From positions 202,694 through 266,693 of the forward strand of contig JAFPWO010000013.1 of the NCBI GenBank assembly GCA_017394885.1: a stretch of 64,000 nucleotides of DNA. Reading direction: 5' to 3'. The notes under the pieces are model-generated. The model did not search any database. It had not been told where the DNA came from and saw only the letters and a list, made by a program, of their open reading frames with translations. Shown one piece after another: positions 28,760 through 37,566 of this stretch. The translations under genes were made by a program, and so were the position numbers. The DNA is from Lachnospiraceae bacterium (GTDB taxonomy: Bacteria > Bacillota > Clostridia > Lachnospirales > Lachnospiraceae). Each line of letters begins with the position of its first letter. The stretch's first letter is position 1.

Positions 28760-29980
28760 TTATTTCAGCACCAGATGATACGGAATGCCGTTTACCATGA
28801 TCGGCGGGTTTTCTCCCATAATCAGCGGGCGCGCATACTTGATGAATTCGTCCGAGATCCCGCTGCCGTCATCGGTGATCCACTCTAACGGCACGCAGCG
28901 TTCGACGTTCGAGATATAGTGCACGTCGCTTAATCCGATCGTGCAGACGTACGGGTCGCCGGACTCGCGGACCAGGGTCGCCATCAGGCCGTTCTGGCCG
29001 CTTAAGGCGGCTTCCACTGCCTTGCTGCCGGACGCGAAGGCTTCGTTCACATCGGTCAGGGAGCTGATGTGCGCGCAGCAGCGCTGCAGCGTGGAGAATT
29101 CGATCGGGCGGACCTTGCAGCCGAATTCGGCCGCGCAGTACTGGGTGAGATACGAAGCCGTGCCGCCCATCTGCTTGTGGCCGAAGGCGTCGACCGCCTT
29201 ATCCGCGGAGGCATATTCGCAGATATAGGTGCCTTCCGCGTCATGGATGCCTTCGGAGACCGCAACGGTGATCGCGTTCTTCTTTTCCAGCAGCTGCGCG
29301 ACCTTTTCGCGGAACTTCGAAAGGTCAAACGGCACTTCCGGCAGATAGATCAGATCCGGGCCCGTGCAGTCTTCCCCGCGGGAAAGCGCGGTCGCGGCGG
29401 TCAGCCAGCCGGCGTTGCGGCCCATGACTTCCAGGATGTACACGGTCTTGTTCTGGTACACGACCTGATCGCGGATGGATTCCTTGGTCATCGCCGCGAT
29501 GAACTTGGCCGCGCTGCCGAAGCCGGGGGTGTGATCCGTTTCGGCCAGGTCGTTGTCGATGGTCTTCGGCGCGCCGACGAACTTGATATCGGAGCCGCTC
29601 GAAACCGCATAGTCGCTCAGCTTGCGGATGGTATCCATGGAATCGTTGCCGCCGATATAGATAAAGGCCTTGATCTCATACTTGTTCAGAAGGGCAAAGA
29701 TCTGCTCGAACACTTCCGGCTTCTTCTCCGGATCCGGGAGCTTAAAGCGGCAGGAACCGAGGAAGGCCGCCGGGGTCTTCTTCAAGAGTTCCACCTGCGC
29801 CTGATCGGTCAGCACGGTGCCCAGGTCCACGATTTTTTCCTGCAGAAAGCCTTCGATCCCGTGACGCATGCCGTATACGATATCGGCGCCCATCTCTTTT
29901 GCCTTCACATAGACGCCTGCCAGGGAACTGTTGATGACCGGCGAAGGGCCGCCGGACTGTCCTACGATAACATTCTTCAT
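28760..29980 (-). CDS. Pyrophosphate-dependent 6-phosphofructokinase
   Basis: A 406-residue PFK-family enzyme. Two diagnostic sites point to pyrophosphate, not ATP, as phosphoryl donor: GGNDSM has Asp where ATP enzymes have Gly (GGDGS), and PKTIDND has Lys where ATP enzymes have Gly (PGTIDND). MGRNAGW and the hexose-phosphate binding segment are present. It makes fructose-1,6-bisphosphate reversibly, saving ATP, as is common in fermentative Clostridia. Transcribed from a good promoter at 30044-30072; sufC follows closely. Confidence 0.93.
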   Translation of the reverse strand: MKNVIVGQSGGPSPVINSSLAGVYVKAKEMGADIVYGMRHGIEGFLQEKIVDLGTVLTDQAQVELLKKTPAAFLGSCRFKLPDPEKKPEVFEQIFALLNKYEIKAFIYIGGNDSMDTIRKLSDYAVSSGSDIKFVGAPKTIDNDLAETDHTPGFGSAAKFIAAMTKESIRDQVVYQNKTVYILEVMGRNAGWLTAATALSRGEDCTGPDLIYLPEVPFDLSKFREKVAQLLEKKNAITVAVSEGIHDAEGTYICEYASADKAVDAFGHKQMGGTASYLTQYCAAEFGCKVRPIEFSTLQRCCAHISSLTDVNEAFASGSKAVEAALSGQNGLMATLVRESGDPYVCTIGLSDVHYISNVERCVPLEWITDDGSGISDEFIKYARPLIMGENPPIMVNGIPYHLVLK

Positions 29981-30043
29981 ATTCTCTCCTCCTCCGGCCC
30001 GGGGCCGGTTTTTCCTGATAAGGGTTGCTTAAAACCGCGAAAT

Positions 30044-30072
30044 ATTTTACCATCAAACCACGGTTTTGGCAA
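30044..30072 (-). promoter_or_regulatory. Promoter of the PPi-PFK/suf operon
   Basis: TTGCCA (30067-30072) and TAAAAT (30044-30049) with a 17-bp spacer on the minus strand; the start codon is about 60 bases downstream. Confidence 0.7.
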
Positions 30073-30082
30073 GGAATATATT

Positions 30083-30123
30083 CTGTCATCCTGCGCTGCG
30101 GGTCACTTCGCGCAGAATGACAG
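30083..30123. repeat. 13-bp inverted repeat between divergent promoters
   Basis: CTGTCATCCTGCG and CGCAGAATGACAG form a dyad with one mismatch around a 15-bp centre. It sits between the PPi-PFK promoter and the DUF1858 promoter, ending 7 bp before the latter's -35 box. It resembles short dispersed palindromes that begin TGTCAT; it could also be an operator. Confidence 0.6.
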
Positions 30124-30130
30124 GAGGCTC

Positions 30131-30159
30131 TTGACATTTCGTTTTCCTCACGTTATAGT
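30131..30159 (+). promoter_or_regulatory. Promoter of the DUF1858 gene
   Basis: A perfect TTGACA (30131-30136) and TATAGT (30154-30159) with a 17-bp spacer. AAAGGAGG for the gene follows about 20 bases on. Confidence 0.85.
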
Positions 30160-30189
30160 GTCTCTGCAATCAGCAAAGGAGGTATTGGC

Positions 30190-30399
30190 ATGGAAATCAC
30201 AAAAGATACCGTCATCGGCGATCTGCTGATGGAGGATTATTCATACGCCGTCGTCCTGATGGGGTCCGGCATGCACTGCGTCGGCTGCCCCGCTTCCCAG
30301 ATGGAGACCATCGAGGAGGCCTGTGCCGTCCACGGTATGGACTGCGAGCAGGTCGTAAACGCACTGAAGGAATACAGCAGCGCGAAGGACGCGGAGTAA
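30190..30399 (+). CDS. DUF1858 domain protein (hybrid-cluster-associated redox disulfide type)
   Basis: A 69-residue protein consisting of one small helical DUF1858 domain with the family opening ITKDTVIGDLL and the redox-type CVGC pair near residues 34-37 (GMHCVGCPASQMETIEEA). Members occur singly or with hybrid cluster and DUF438-type proteins; a redox or metal role is suspected, not proven. It is monocistronic with a near-consensus promoter and a strong terminator, so it is probably well expressed. Confidence 0.85.
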   Translation: MEITKDTVIGDLLMEDYSYAVVLMGSGMHCVGCPASQMETIEEACAVHGMDCEQVVNALKEYSSAKDAE

Positions 30400-30417
30400 G
30401 AGAAACCATTACAGCAA

Positions 30418-30452
30418 AGAACGCTTTCCGAAACGGAAAGCGTTCTTTTTTC
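30418..30452. terminator. Bidirectional terminator between DUF1858 and hutD
   Basis: AGAACGCTTTCCG-AAA-CGGAAAGCGTTCT followed by TTTTTT on the plus strand; the minus strand reads out into TTT. It ends the DUF1858 transcript and, more weakly, the hutD side. Confidence 0.9.
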
Positions 30453-30471
30453 CTGCCGCGATCATCGGATC

Positions 30472-31062
30472 CTACTCTTCTTTTTCCGGCCGGATCTGCG
30501 CCGCCATCGCGCGGCCGCCGTCTGCAAAATGTAAAGTGAGGGGTGCGATCTCTGTTTTATCCAGCTGCAGCGCTTCCCCCGCCTTGAGAAAAACGCTTTC
30601 TTCTCCCGTTTCCACAGCTACATTGCCTTCCGTACAGTACACGATGAGGGTATCTGTCCGCGCTTCCGGGATCAGGACCTCCTGCCCGGCTTCTCCGTTT
30701 CCGAGTGCACGGATCACACCCCCGCAGCGGCCCTTTCGCAGCATCAGGTTAAAATCCGTGCAGCGGCCCCGGGAGCGGGTATCGTCCGCCCCGTCAAAAG
30801 AATGTACATCATACGGCTTCAGGGTAATTTCTTCCCCGCCGTTATGGGTCAGGATCATTTCCCCGCTTACCGGCGCGATCCAGCGCTCATAGTCCGGCAG
30901 CGCGGTAAAGTCCGACTCTTCCAGCTCGACCGTGGCGGAGCTCAGGCGCCACAGAAAGTCCCGGTCCGCGTACCGTGCCCCCTCCGGCGCGATCGCGATC
31001 TGGACGGTCTTGCCGCCGGACCAGTTGCTGATGATATACGCTTCCTGCGTCAGATGCTTCAT
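30472..31062 (-). CDS. hutD: HutD/Ves-family protein
   Basis: A 196-residue double-barrel cupin-type protein. The family N-terminal segment WSGGKTVQIAIAPEGARYAD, FLWRLSSATVE and TDFNLMLRKG are all present. HutD is found in histidine-use operons and is thought to act as a governor binding formylglutamate or a related compound. Here it follows ftcD by five bases, consistent with a link to formiminoglutamate, but hutH, hutU and hutI are not in the window. Confidence 0.85.
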   Translation of the reverse strand: MKHLTQEAYIISNWSGGKTVQIAIAPEGARYADRDFLWRLSSATVELEESDFTALPDYERWIAPVSGEMILTHNGGEEITLKPYDVHSFDGADDTRSRGRCTDFNLMLRKGRCGGVIRALGNGEAGQEVLIPEARTDTLIVYCTEGNVAVETGEESVFLKAGEALQLDKTEIAPLTLHFADGGRAMAAQIRPEKEE

Positions 31063-31067
31063 GGCAT

Positions 31068-31982
31068 TTACTGCATCATATCGATGATGTGATATTCCAT
31101 GATCTGGTTCTTGCAGTCGAAGTTTTCCAGCTTCAGGTAGAATTCGGCGCAGTCCAGCATGGATTTGGCCGGCGCCAGCCCGACCAGCTCGCAGCCCACG
31201 ACATGCGTCCCGTAGCGCTCCGCCAACGATTTGATCATCTCGTAGACCACGTAGATGGGGGTATCGTCACAGTTGACCATATTCATGGAGACCTGCGCGA
31301 TGCCGCGGTCCTCCAGCATGAAGCCCATGGCCTTGCAGCTGCGGAAGCCCCCGGACGAAGCCCGGATGACCTTCGAGATCTTCTTGGCGACCTGGACGTC
31401 GGAAGTGGCCAGATTGACGTTGAAGGCGACCAGCGGCGGACGCGCGCCGATCGCGGTGATGCCGGCGGTCGGGTGGATCTTTCTCTCCCCGAAATCCGGT
31501 TCCCATTCCGGCTGCAGGAGTTTTTCGGGCATGCCTTCGAACTGCCCCGCGCGGCAGGTGGCCAGGTTCCGCCTCTCCGGGCGGGTCGCGGAATCTTCAT
31601 ACAGGAAGGAAGGGATCATCAGTTCATCCCAGATCCGCTGCCCCAGGCGTTTTGTCAGTTCCACGCATTCTTCCACGGTCACGCCCATGGTCGGAACGAA
31701 GGGAATCACGTCAGTCGCCCCCATGCGGGAATGCTCGCCAACATGCTTGTTCATATCGATCAGCTCCGCAGCCTTCTTTGTCAGCTGAAAAGCGGCTTCC
31801 TCCATCGCCTCGGGCGTACCGAGCAGCGTGAACACGCTGCGGTTATGATTGCCGTCCGTCTGCGCATCAAAAAGGATGCAGCCGGGCACGCTGTTCGCGG
31901 TTTCCACCAACGCGTTGTAACCGGCTTCATCCTTTTCGCGGCTGAGGCTGAAATTAGGGATGCACTCGACAAGTCTTGCCAT
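31068..31982 (-). CDS. ftcD: Glutamate formimidoyltransferase
   Basis: A 304-residue protein equal to the N-terminal transferase half of FtcD, without a cyclodeaminase domain. It has the family opening MARLVECIPNFSLSR, DGNHNRSVFTLLG, MNKHVGEHSRMGATDVIPFVP with the catalytic His, and HPTAGITAIGARPPLVAFNV. It moves the formimino group from formiminoglutamate to tetrahydrofolate, the last step of one histidine breakdown route. I use the ATG at 31982 behind GGAGGAAACG rather than the TTG just upstream. It lies 32 bp after dnaB, an unusual place. Confidence 0.93.
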   Translation of the reverse strand: MARLVECIPNFSLSREKDEAGYNALVETANSVPGCILFDAQTDGNHNRSVFTLLGTPEAMEEAAFQLTKKAAELIDMNKHVGEHSRMGATDVIPFVPTMGVTVEECVELTKRLGQRIWDELMIPSFLYEDSATRPERRNLATCRAGQFEGMPEKLLQPEWEPDFGERKIHPTAGITAIGARPPLVAFNVNLATSDVQVAKKISKVIRASSGGFRSCKAMGFMLEDRGIAQVSMNMVNCDDTPIYVVYEMIKSLAERYGTHVVGCELVGLAPAKSMLDCAEFYLKLENFDCKNQIMEYHIIDMMQ

Positions 31983-32014
31983 CAATCGTTTCCTCCTGCC
32001 AGAATATGATATTT

Positions 32015-33370
32015 TTACTGTCCGTCTCTCGGTTTTTCCAGGTTCGCAAACTTGCCGTACTGCGGCAGCCAGGCCACCTCCACGGTCCCGACGGGGCCGT
32101 TTCTCTGTTTGGCCACGATCAGCTCCGCAACGTTCTTTGCGCTGCTGTCTTTATTGTAGTACTCGTCGCGGTAGATAAACATGACGACGTCCGCGTCCTG
32201 CTCGATGGCGCCGGATTCACGCAGGTCACTCAAGACCGGGCGGTGATCCGTGCGCTGCTCGGGACCGCGCGAGAGCTGTGAAAGCGCGATCACCGGGGCG
32301 TTCATTTCCCGGGCCAGGGCCTTGAGCGAGCGGGAGATCTCGGAGATCTCCTGCTGGCGGTTGTCATTGCCGCGGCGCCCGGAGCCGCTCATCAGCTGCA
32401 GATAGTCGATGATGATCAGGTCCAGCGGATGATCCAGCTTGTATTTGCGGCATTTGCTGCGCATCTCCGCTACGGAGATGCCCGGCGTATCGTCGATGAT
32501 CAGTTTGGACTTGCCGACCAGATCGGCGCTTTCCATCAGCATATCCCAGTCGTGGTCCGAAAGCTGGCCGGTCCGCACGTTCTGCGCGTCCACATAGGAA
32601 TTCATGGAGAGCAGACGGTTGACCAGCGCCTCGCTCGGCATTTCCAGCGAGAAGATCGCGGCGCCGTAGTTGTTCTTCAGCACGACGTTCTGCAGGATAT
32701 TCAGCACCAGGGCGGTCTTGCCCATGGACGGTCTTGCCGCAAGCAGGATCAGCTCCGCCGGGTGGAGCCCTGTCAGCATCAGATCCAGGTCCTTAAAGCC
32801 GGTCGGGATCCCCGTGACGGGATTCTTGGTCATCGACGCCTGGTAGATCTTCTCCACCGCATTTAAGGTGATCTCGGAGATCGGCCTGAATTCCACGTTT
32901 TTCTGCAGGCTCAGCACGTCGAAGATCTTCTTTTCACTGTCCGCCAGGATCGTCTCCAGCCTGTCTTTCCCCGCGTAGCATTCGTTGGCGATATCCTCGC
33001 CGGCATGGATCAGCTGCCGGAGCACCGACTTTTCGTAAACGATCTCCGCATAGTATTTGGCATTGGTCAGGATGGGGACCGCCGCGACCAGATCACCCAG
33101 GTATTCCAGACTGCTGACCTCCGGCGGCACGTTCTTCTGCGTGAGCCGTTCCTTCAGGTTCAGCACGTCCACCGGACGGTTCTCATTGTAAATCTCCACG
33201 ATGGTATCAAAAATGATCCCGTACTGGCGGTGATAAAAATCATCCCCGCTGATCAGGCTGTCCATCGTCGGGATGCATTCATTGTCCAGCATCATACAGC
33301 CGATCACGGTCTGTTCGGCTTCGATGCTCTGCGGCTGCACCCGCTTGATCTGGTTTTCTTCCATAGCCAT
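32015..33370 (-). CDS. dnaB: Replicative DNA helicase
   Basis: About 451 residues, full length. The N-terminal DnaG-binding domain (residues 10-110) is followed by the RecA-like motor with Walker A ARPSMGKTALVLNI, LSIDD-like Walker B IIIDYLQLMSGSG and the arginine-finger segment. Three starts are possible (GTG 33382, ATG 33370, ATG 33364); I favour 33370, which has GGTGA before it. It unwinds DNA ahead of the fork. It belongs to the conserved gdpP-rplI-dnaB order of Firmicutes. Confidence 0.97.
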   Translation of the reverse strand: MAMEENQIKRVQPQSIEAEQTVIGCMMLDNECIPTMDSLISGDDFYHRQYGIIFDTIVEIYNENRPVDVLNLKERLTQKNVPPEVSSLEYLGDLVAAVPILTNAKYYAEIVYEKSVLRQLIHAGEDIANECYAGKDRLETILADSEKKIFDVLSLQKNVEFRPISEITLNAVEKIYQASMTKNPVTGIPTGFKDLDLMLTGLHPAELILLAARPSMGKTALVLNILQNVVLKNNYGAAIFSLEMPSEALVNRLLSMNSYVDAQNVRTGQLSDHDWDMLMESADLVGKSKLIIDDTPGISVAEMRSKCRKYKLDHPLDLIIIDYLQLMSGSGRRGNDNRQQEISEISRSLKALAREMNAPVIALSQLSRGPEQRTDHRPVLSDLRESGAIEQDADVVMFIYRDEYYNKDSSAKNVAELIVAKQRNGPVGTVEVAWLPQYGKFANLEKPRDGQ

Positions 33371-33403
33371 CGGTTTCACCAACGGATCTGCGATCCGCGC
33401 CTT

Positions 33404-33853
33404 TTACGATAATTCTTTGATCTCCACCGCCAGCTTCGCGGTCACATCCTTGTGGAGCTTGATCTCCACTTCCTTTTCTCCCAACGTTTTGATCGGTTCG
33501 GACAGGACGATCTTCTTTTTGTCGAGCTCCAGGCCGCACTGATCCTTTAAGGCGTCCGCGATTTCCTTGGACGAGACCGCGCCGAACAACTTCCCGCTGC
33601 CGCCGACCTTGACCGGGATCGAGACCTTCATGGTCTTGAGTTCCTCTGCCTGCTGCCGGGCGGCTTCCAGCTGCTCTGCGGCCAGGCGGGCCGCCGCCGC
33701 CTTCTGCTGCTTCAGTACATTCAGATTATTTTTGGTGGCTTCCACCGCCAGTTTTTTCGGAAACAGGAAATTCCGGGCATAGCCGTCATTGACGTCCACG
33801 ACCGCATCCTTTTTCCCCAGCGATTTCAAATCCTGCAATAAAACGACTTTCAT
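33404..33853 (-). CDS. rplI: Ribosomal protein L9
   Basis: A 149-residue protein of normal length. The N-terminal globular domain (MKVVLLQDLKSLGKKDAVVDVNDGYARNFLFPKKLA-type sequence, residues 1-50) is joined by a long charged helix to the C-terminal domain containing GKLFGAVSSKEIADAL. Binds 23S rRNA near the L1 stalk. Its start overlaps the gdpP stop by four bases (ATGA) and is preceded by GAGGAGGGAC. Confidence 0.98.
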   Translation of the reverse strand: MKVVLLQDLKSLGKKDAVVDVNDGYARNFLFPKKLAVEATKNNLNVLKQQKAAAARLAAEQLEAARQQAEELKTMKVSIPVKVGGSGKLFGAVSSKEIADALKDQCGLELDKKKIVLSEPIKTLGEKEVEIKLHKDVTAKLAVEIKELS

Positions 33854-35859
33854 GCGATCAGTCCCTCCTCTCTCATCTGTGCCAGGGTCTGTTTCACCAG
33901 TTCTCTGGCCTGCGCCGCATTGCTTTCCCGGATCTGCGCGCCGGCCGATCCCAGGTGGCCGCCGCCGCCCAGCCGTTCCATCACGAGCTGGACGTTGACC
34001 TCATCAATGGACCGCGCGCTGATAAAGACCGTATCCTCGATCTGCGTAAAGACAAAGGAGGCCTTGATCCCGGCAATATTGAGGAGCTCGTTGGCGATGA
34101 TGGAGCCGACCACGGTCGGGCTGTCCAGCCCTTCCGCATCGCAGTCCGCGAAGGCAAAGGCATCATCCATGATCTCCGCGCTCTGCAGCGCGCTGGATTT
34201 TGCCTTGAATTCCGTAAACTCTTCCCGCAGAAGCTTTTTGACCAGCACCAGATCGGCGCCGCAGCGCTTTAAGTACGCCGCCGCTTCAAAGGTCCGCGCG
34301 CTCGTGCGGTCGGAGAAATTATTGGTATCGACGATAATGCCGCTGTAAATGACTTCCGCTTCCAGCGGCAGCGGGGTCAGATCCTCGCTGAAATACTGGA
34401 GGATCTCCACGATCATCTCACAGGCGGAGGAAGCATAGGGTTCCACATAGGACAGCACCGCGCTGATGGTATCCGCCATCTGCCGGTGATGGTCGAACAG
34501 CACCACCTGGGAGGTCCTCTTCAGCAGCTCCGGACATTCCGTACGCGAAGCGGTGTTCGTATCCACGACGATCAGCAGGAATTCATCGTCCGCGATCTTG
34601 AGCGCTTCTTCCCCGGTCATGAACATATCGCGCGGATAATCCGCCGACGCCATAAAGCGTTCCCAGAACGGCCGGACCGAGAAGGAAACGGTATCCAGTA
34701 CGATATGGACTTCCTTGTCCAGCGAGACCGCGGCCCGGTACATGGCGACCGTCGCGCCGAAGGCGTCATTGTCGCCGTTGGCGTGGCCCATGATGAAAAT
34801 CTTTTTATGCTGCGCGATGATCTCCCGCAGCGCCTGCGCCTTGACACGGGCCTTGACCCGCGTCTGGGTCGTCTGCCCCAGGATCTTGCCGCCGAAATAC
34901 TGGACCTCCTCCGGCGTCTTGATAATGGCCTGATCGCCGCCGCGGCCCAGGGCCAGATCCATCGCGGCCTGCGCCTGCTCCATATTGTCATGGTAGGTCG
35001 GCGCCAGATGGCCGAAGGCGATGCTTAAGGTCACCAGCATCTTGTTGCTCTGATTGATCGTCTTGATCTCTTCCAGCAGGGAGAAACGGTCCTCCCGGCA
35101 TTTTTCCAGGCCTTCATGCTTGATGGAGATAAAGAAGCGGTCCCGCTCGGTCTTGCAGACGATCCCGCCGCGGTCCTGGAAATACTTCTGGATCTGCTGC
35201 TCGATCAGCGCGCCGAGCAGGGAATGCTGTTCTGTGGGGGTATGCTTGAGCAGTTCCTCATAATTGTCCACGTAGATCAGGCCGACGGCGTTCCGTTCAT
35301 TGTTCAGTTCCGTCCGGACCGCGATGTGCTCTGTCTCGTCGGTCAGCAGGAAAGTGGCGACCGGAAGCCGTCCGACCGTATGGCGGACGTGCGTCTCAAA
35401 GATCTTGTCGCCGAGCGTGACAAATTCACGGTTGTCGACCGAAGTGGAGAGACCCTTCTCCCAGAAGACCGCCCCGGGGAAGATATCCTGGATCTGCCCG
35501 GTCCGGATCTGTTCCGGCGTCGCGTATCGGTCCACCAGCTCGGTAAACGCTTCGTTGCGCCAGAGGACCTTGCCCTGGCGGCTTAACACCGCATAGGGAA
35601 GGCTCATGACCTGCAGCCGGTCTTTCAGCTCTTCATCCACGGAAAGGCCTACATTCACGATCGACTGCAGCAGCGTTTTCCGGATGAACAGATGCCAGCT
35701 GAGGATCAGGAGCAAGGTCAGAAAAGCGATGGCCGCCACGGCGATCCAGCTGTACTGGGGAGACGCCGCATATACGATAAAGAAAGCGATCGTCCCCACC
35801 GCCACAACGCTCCACCATATCCAGGGCCATCGGACCGTTTTTTCAAAAATATTCCGCAT
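33850..35859 (-). CDS. gdpP: c-di-AMP phosphodiesterase GdpP (YybT type)
   Basis: A 669-residue membrane phosphodiesterase. Two N-terminal transmembrane helices (about residues 13-55), a PAS-like domain, a degenerate GGDEF domain, then a DHH/DHHA1 catalytic half with GHANGDNDAFG, VVDTN, LFDHHRQM and the C-terminal GGGGHLGSAGAQI. It hydrolyses c-di-AMP to pApA and so affects potassium, osmotic and wall homeostasis. Start follows AAGGAGTTGTT. Head of the gdpP-rplI-dnaB operon, with a promoter at 35900-35928. Confidence 0.96.
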   Translation of the reverse strand: MRNIFEKTVRWPWIWWSVVAVGTIAFFIVYAASPQYSWIAVAAIAFLTLLLILSWHLFIRKTLLQSIVNVGLSVDEELKDRLQVMSLPYAVLSRQGKVLWRNEAFTELVDRYATPEQIRTGQIQDIFPGAVFWEKGLSTSVDNREFVTLGDKIFETHVRHTVGRLPVATFLLTDETEHIAVRTELNNERNAVGLIYVDNYEELLKHTPTEQHSLLGALIEQQIQKYFQDRGGIVCKTERDRFFISIKHEGLEKCREDRFSLLEEIKTINQSNKMLVTLSIAFGHLAPTYHDNMEQAQAAMDLALGRGGDQAIIKTPEEVQYFGGKILGQTTQTRVKARVKAQALREIIAQHKKIFIMGHANGDNDAFGATVAMYRAAVSLDKEVHIVLDTVSFSVRPFWERFMASADYPRDMFMTGEEALKIADDEFLLIVVDTNTASRTECPELLKRTSQVVLFDHHRQMADTISAVLSYVEPYASSACEMIVEILQYFSEDLTPLPLEAEVIYSGIIVDTNNFSDRTSARTFEAAAYLKRCGADLVLVKKLLREEFTEFKAKSSALQSAEIMDDAFAFADCDAEGLDSPTVVGSIIANELLNIAGIKASFVFTQIEDTVFISARSIDEVNVQLVMERLGGGGHLGSAGAQIRESNAAQARELVKQTLAQMREEGLIA

Positions 35860-35899
35860 AACAACTCCTTAGTGCGGGCACATACTTTCGGATCATAGT

Positions 35900-35928
35900 A
35901 TATTATCACAAAGCGTGGATAAATACAA
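35900..35928 (-). promoter_or_regulatory. Promoter of the gdpP operon
   Basis: TTGTAT (35923-35928) and TAATAT (35900-35905) with a 17-bp spacer on the minus strand. Confidence 0.6.
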
Positions 35929-35935
35929 GATACCG

Positions 35936-37105
35936 TCAGAAGATTACGGGACTTCGGCGGTATTCGTCCTTAAGGCGGGTCCCGCAGGCAAAAAAGGCCG
36001 TCTGCACATACAGCGCCCGGGCGGCGGCATATTCTTTCACCAGCGCTTCCGGTGCGTCTGCGGTTTTTGCGACCAACGGTAGCGCTGCCGTTTTTTTCAG
36101 GAGGCCGGGCAGGGGCGAAGTGCGCCGGATCCCCAGAATCTTCAACGCCTGCACCGGCCTCTGCATATCGTCTTCCGTAAGGCCCAGCAGGATATGCAGC
36201 AGTGCGCGGCGTACCCTGGCCAGCGAATAAGCCCGGGTCTGCACCTTCCCGGCCAGCTCTTCAAAAGAGAGGGCAAACGGCGCCTGGGCGGCGATCCGGG
36301 CGGCCAGTTCTTCACTGACATCCGCAAAGGCGCGGAGCGCTTCCGGGCCGCGGGCGGCAAGCTCCAGAAGCCTTGTGGAAAGCGCGGCCGAAAGGTCATC
36401 CGGCCAGACAAAGGCCGCATCCTCCGGAAGGGGCTCCGGAAGAAAAGACGCGGCTTCCTTTAACCGTCCCGCCCGGAGAGCCTTCCGCAGTGCTCCGGCG
36501 GAGGCAAAGCCCTCCTGCGGGAGCTCGTCAGAACGGTAATCCGAAGCGATGCGCGGGATGACGAGGGGCTGAACGGTGCTGCCCTGCTTCCGGATCGCTT
36601 TCAGGTATTCGACCGCCAGGATATTGTTGGGACGGTCCAGAACGGCGGCCGCGGCGGGACAGACGCGGGCCGCGGCTTCGGCAACCGCGGCGGGAAAAGC
36701 CAGTCCCTGCCGGAGCGCCGCCTGCAGGGCGTCTTCAAAATCTTCCCGCTGCCACAGGCCGGCCGCTTCCTGCAGGCGGGAAAGATCCGCTTCTTCCGCG
36801 CCGAAGCACAGCGTATCCACGCAGCCGCAGGCCGCGGCCATCTGTACGGCGCCCCGGGCAAAAAGCTCCGCGCCGCCGGTCGCCTTGGAAGGCGGAAGCT
36901 CCAGGACCAGATCGGCGCCGGCCGAAAGCGCTGCTTCGGCCCGCTGATACTTATCCAGGACAGCCGGTTCGCCGCGCTGGACAAAATCACCGCTCATGAT
37001 CACCACGACGGCGTCAGCGCCGCTTTTTTTCACGGCTTCTTCCATATGGTAGCGATGCCCGCTATGGAAAGGATTGTATTCCGCAATAATACCAACAGTT
37101 TTCAT
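35936..37105 (-). CDS. tmcAL: tRNA(Met) cytidine acetate ligase TmcAL
   Basis: A 389-residue HIGH-type nucleotidyltransferase. The opening MKTVGIIAEYNPFHSGHRYH has the HxGH ATP-binding motif; VIMSGDFVQRGEPAVLDKY and ELPPSKATGGAELFARGAV are family hallmarks. TmcAL activates acetate with ATP to acetylate C34 of elongator tRNA-Met. Length is normal. It stands alone upstream of the gdpP promoter. The AT-rich upstream stretch 37106-37230 must hold its promoter, but no clear box pair could be chosen. Confidence 0.93.
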   Translation of the reverse strand: MKTVGIIAEYNPFHSGHRYHMEEAVKKSGADAVVVIMSGDFVQRGEPAVLDKYQRAEAALSAGADLVLELPPSKATGGAELFARGAVQMAAACGCVDTLCFGAEEADLSRLQEAAGLWQREDFEDALQAALRQGLAFPAAVAEAAARVCPAAAAVLDRPNNILAVEYLKAIRKQGSTVQPLVIPRIASDYRSDELPQEGFASAGALRKALRAGRLKEAASFLPEPLPEDAAFVWPDDLSAALSTRLLELAARGPEALRAFADVSEELAARIAAQAPFALSFEELAGKVQTRAYSLARVRRALLHILLGLTEDDMQRPVQALKILGIRRTSPLPGLLKKTAALPLVAKTADAPEALVKEYAAARALYVQTAFFACGTRLKDEYRRSPVIF

Positions 37106-37230
37106 AAAATCGTCCCCGGTTAATTCTTTGAATTCTTGGCGTTTCTGCTTTTTCAGTCTGCATTTTTCATCAAACCGGAAATAATTATCTTAATTATCGT
37201 TTTTTTATGTACAATTTCTATAATTATTCA

Positions 37231-37259
37231 TTGACTCACCCTATGAATGGTGCTATGAT
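37231..37259 (+). promoter_or_regulatory. Promoter of the cold shock gene
   Basis: TTGACT (37231-37236) and TATGAT (37254-37259) with a 17-bp spacer, leaving a leader of about 45 bases. The upstream 37140-37230 stretch is AT-rich and could act as an UP element. Confidence 0.8.
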
Positions 37260-37309
37260 AACGATATCTTATAGTTCGGTTCCCTCCGCGGGACCTATGG
37301 AGGAAAAGT

Positions 37310-37507
37310 ATGAAAGGTACGGTTAAGTGGTTCAACAACCAGAAAGGGTACGGTTTTATCACTGACGAGGAAGGAAAAGATGTATTTGTCCACTACACCG
37401 GTCTTGTGATGGAAGGTTTCAAATCCATCGAAGAAGGTGCGGCGGTTGAATTTGAAGTCAGTCAGGGAGAAAAGGGCCCGCAGGCTGTCAACGTAGTCAA
37501 ACTGTAA
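37310..37507 (+). CDS. Cold shock protein (CspA family)
   Basis: A 65-residue single OB-fold protein with the two RNA-binding motifs KGYGFIT (RNP1) and VFVHYT (RNP2). It opens [17 protein letters not shown]. It binds single-stranded RNA as a chaperone. Ribosome site GGAGGAAA. Monocistronic, with promoter and terminator both clear. The leader is too short for the long thermosensor leader of cspA in enterobacteria. Confidence 0.97.
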   Translation: MKGTVKWFNNQKGYGFITDEEGKDVFVHYTGLVMEGFKSIEEGAAVEFEVSQGEKGPQAVNVVKL

Positions 37508-37526
37508 CCGACAATCCGCAGAAACG

Positions 37527-37556
37527 GTGCCGCCTCCGGGCGGCACTGTTTTTTTA
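37527..37556 (+). terminator. Terminator of the cold shock gene
   Basis: GTGCCGCC-TCCG-GGCGGCAC followed by TGTTTTTTT, about 20 bases after the stop codon. Confidence 0.95.
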
Positions 37557-37566
37557 TGTGGAAATG

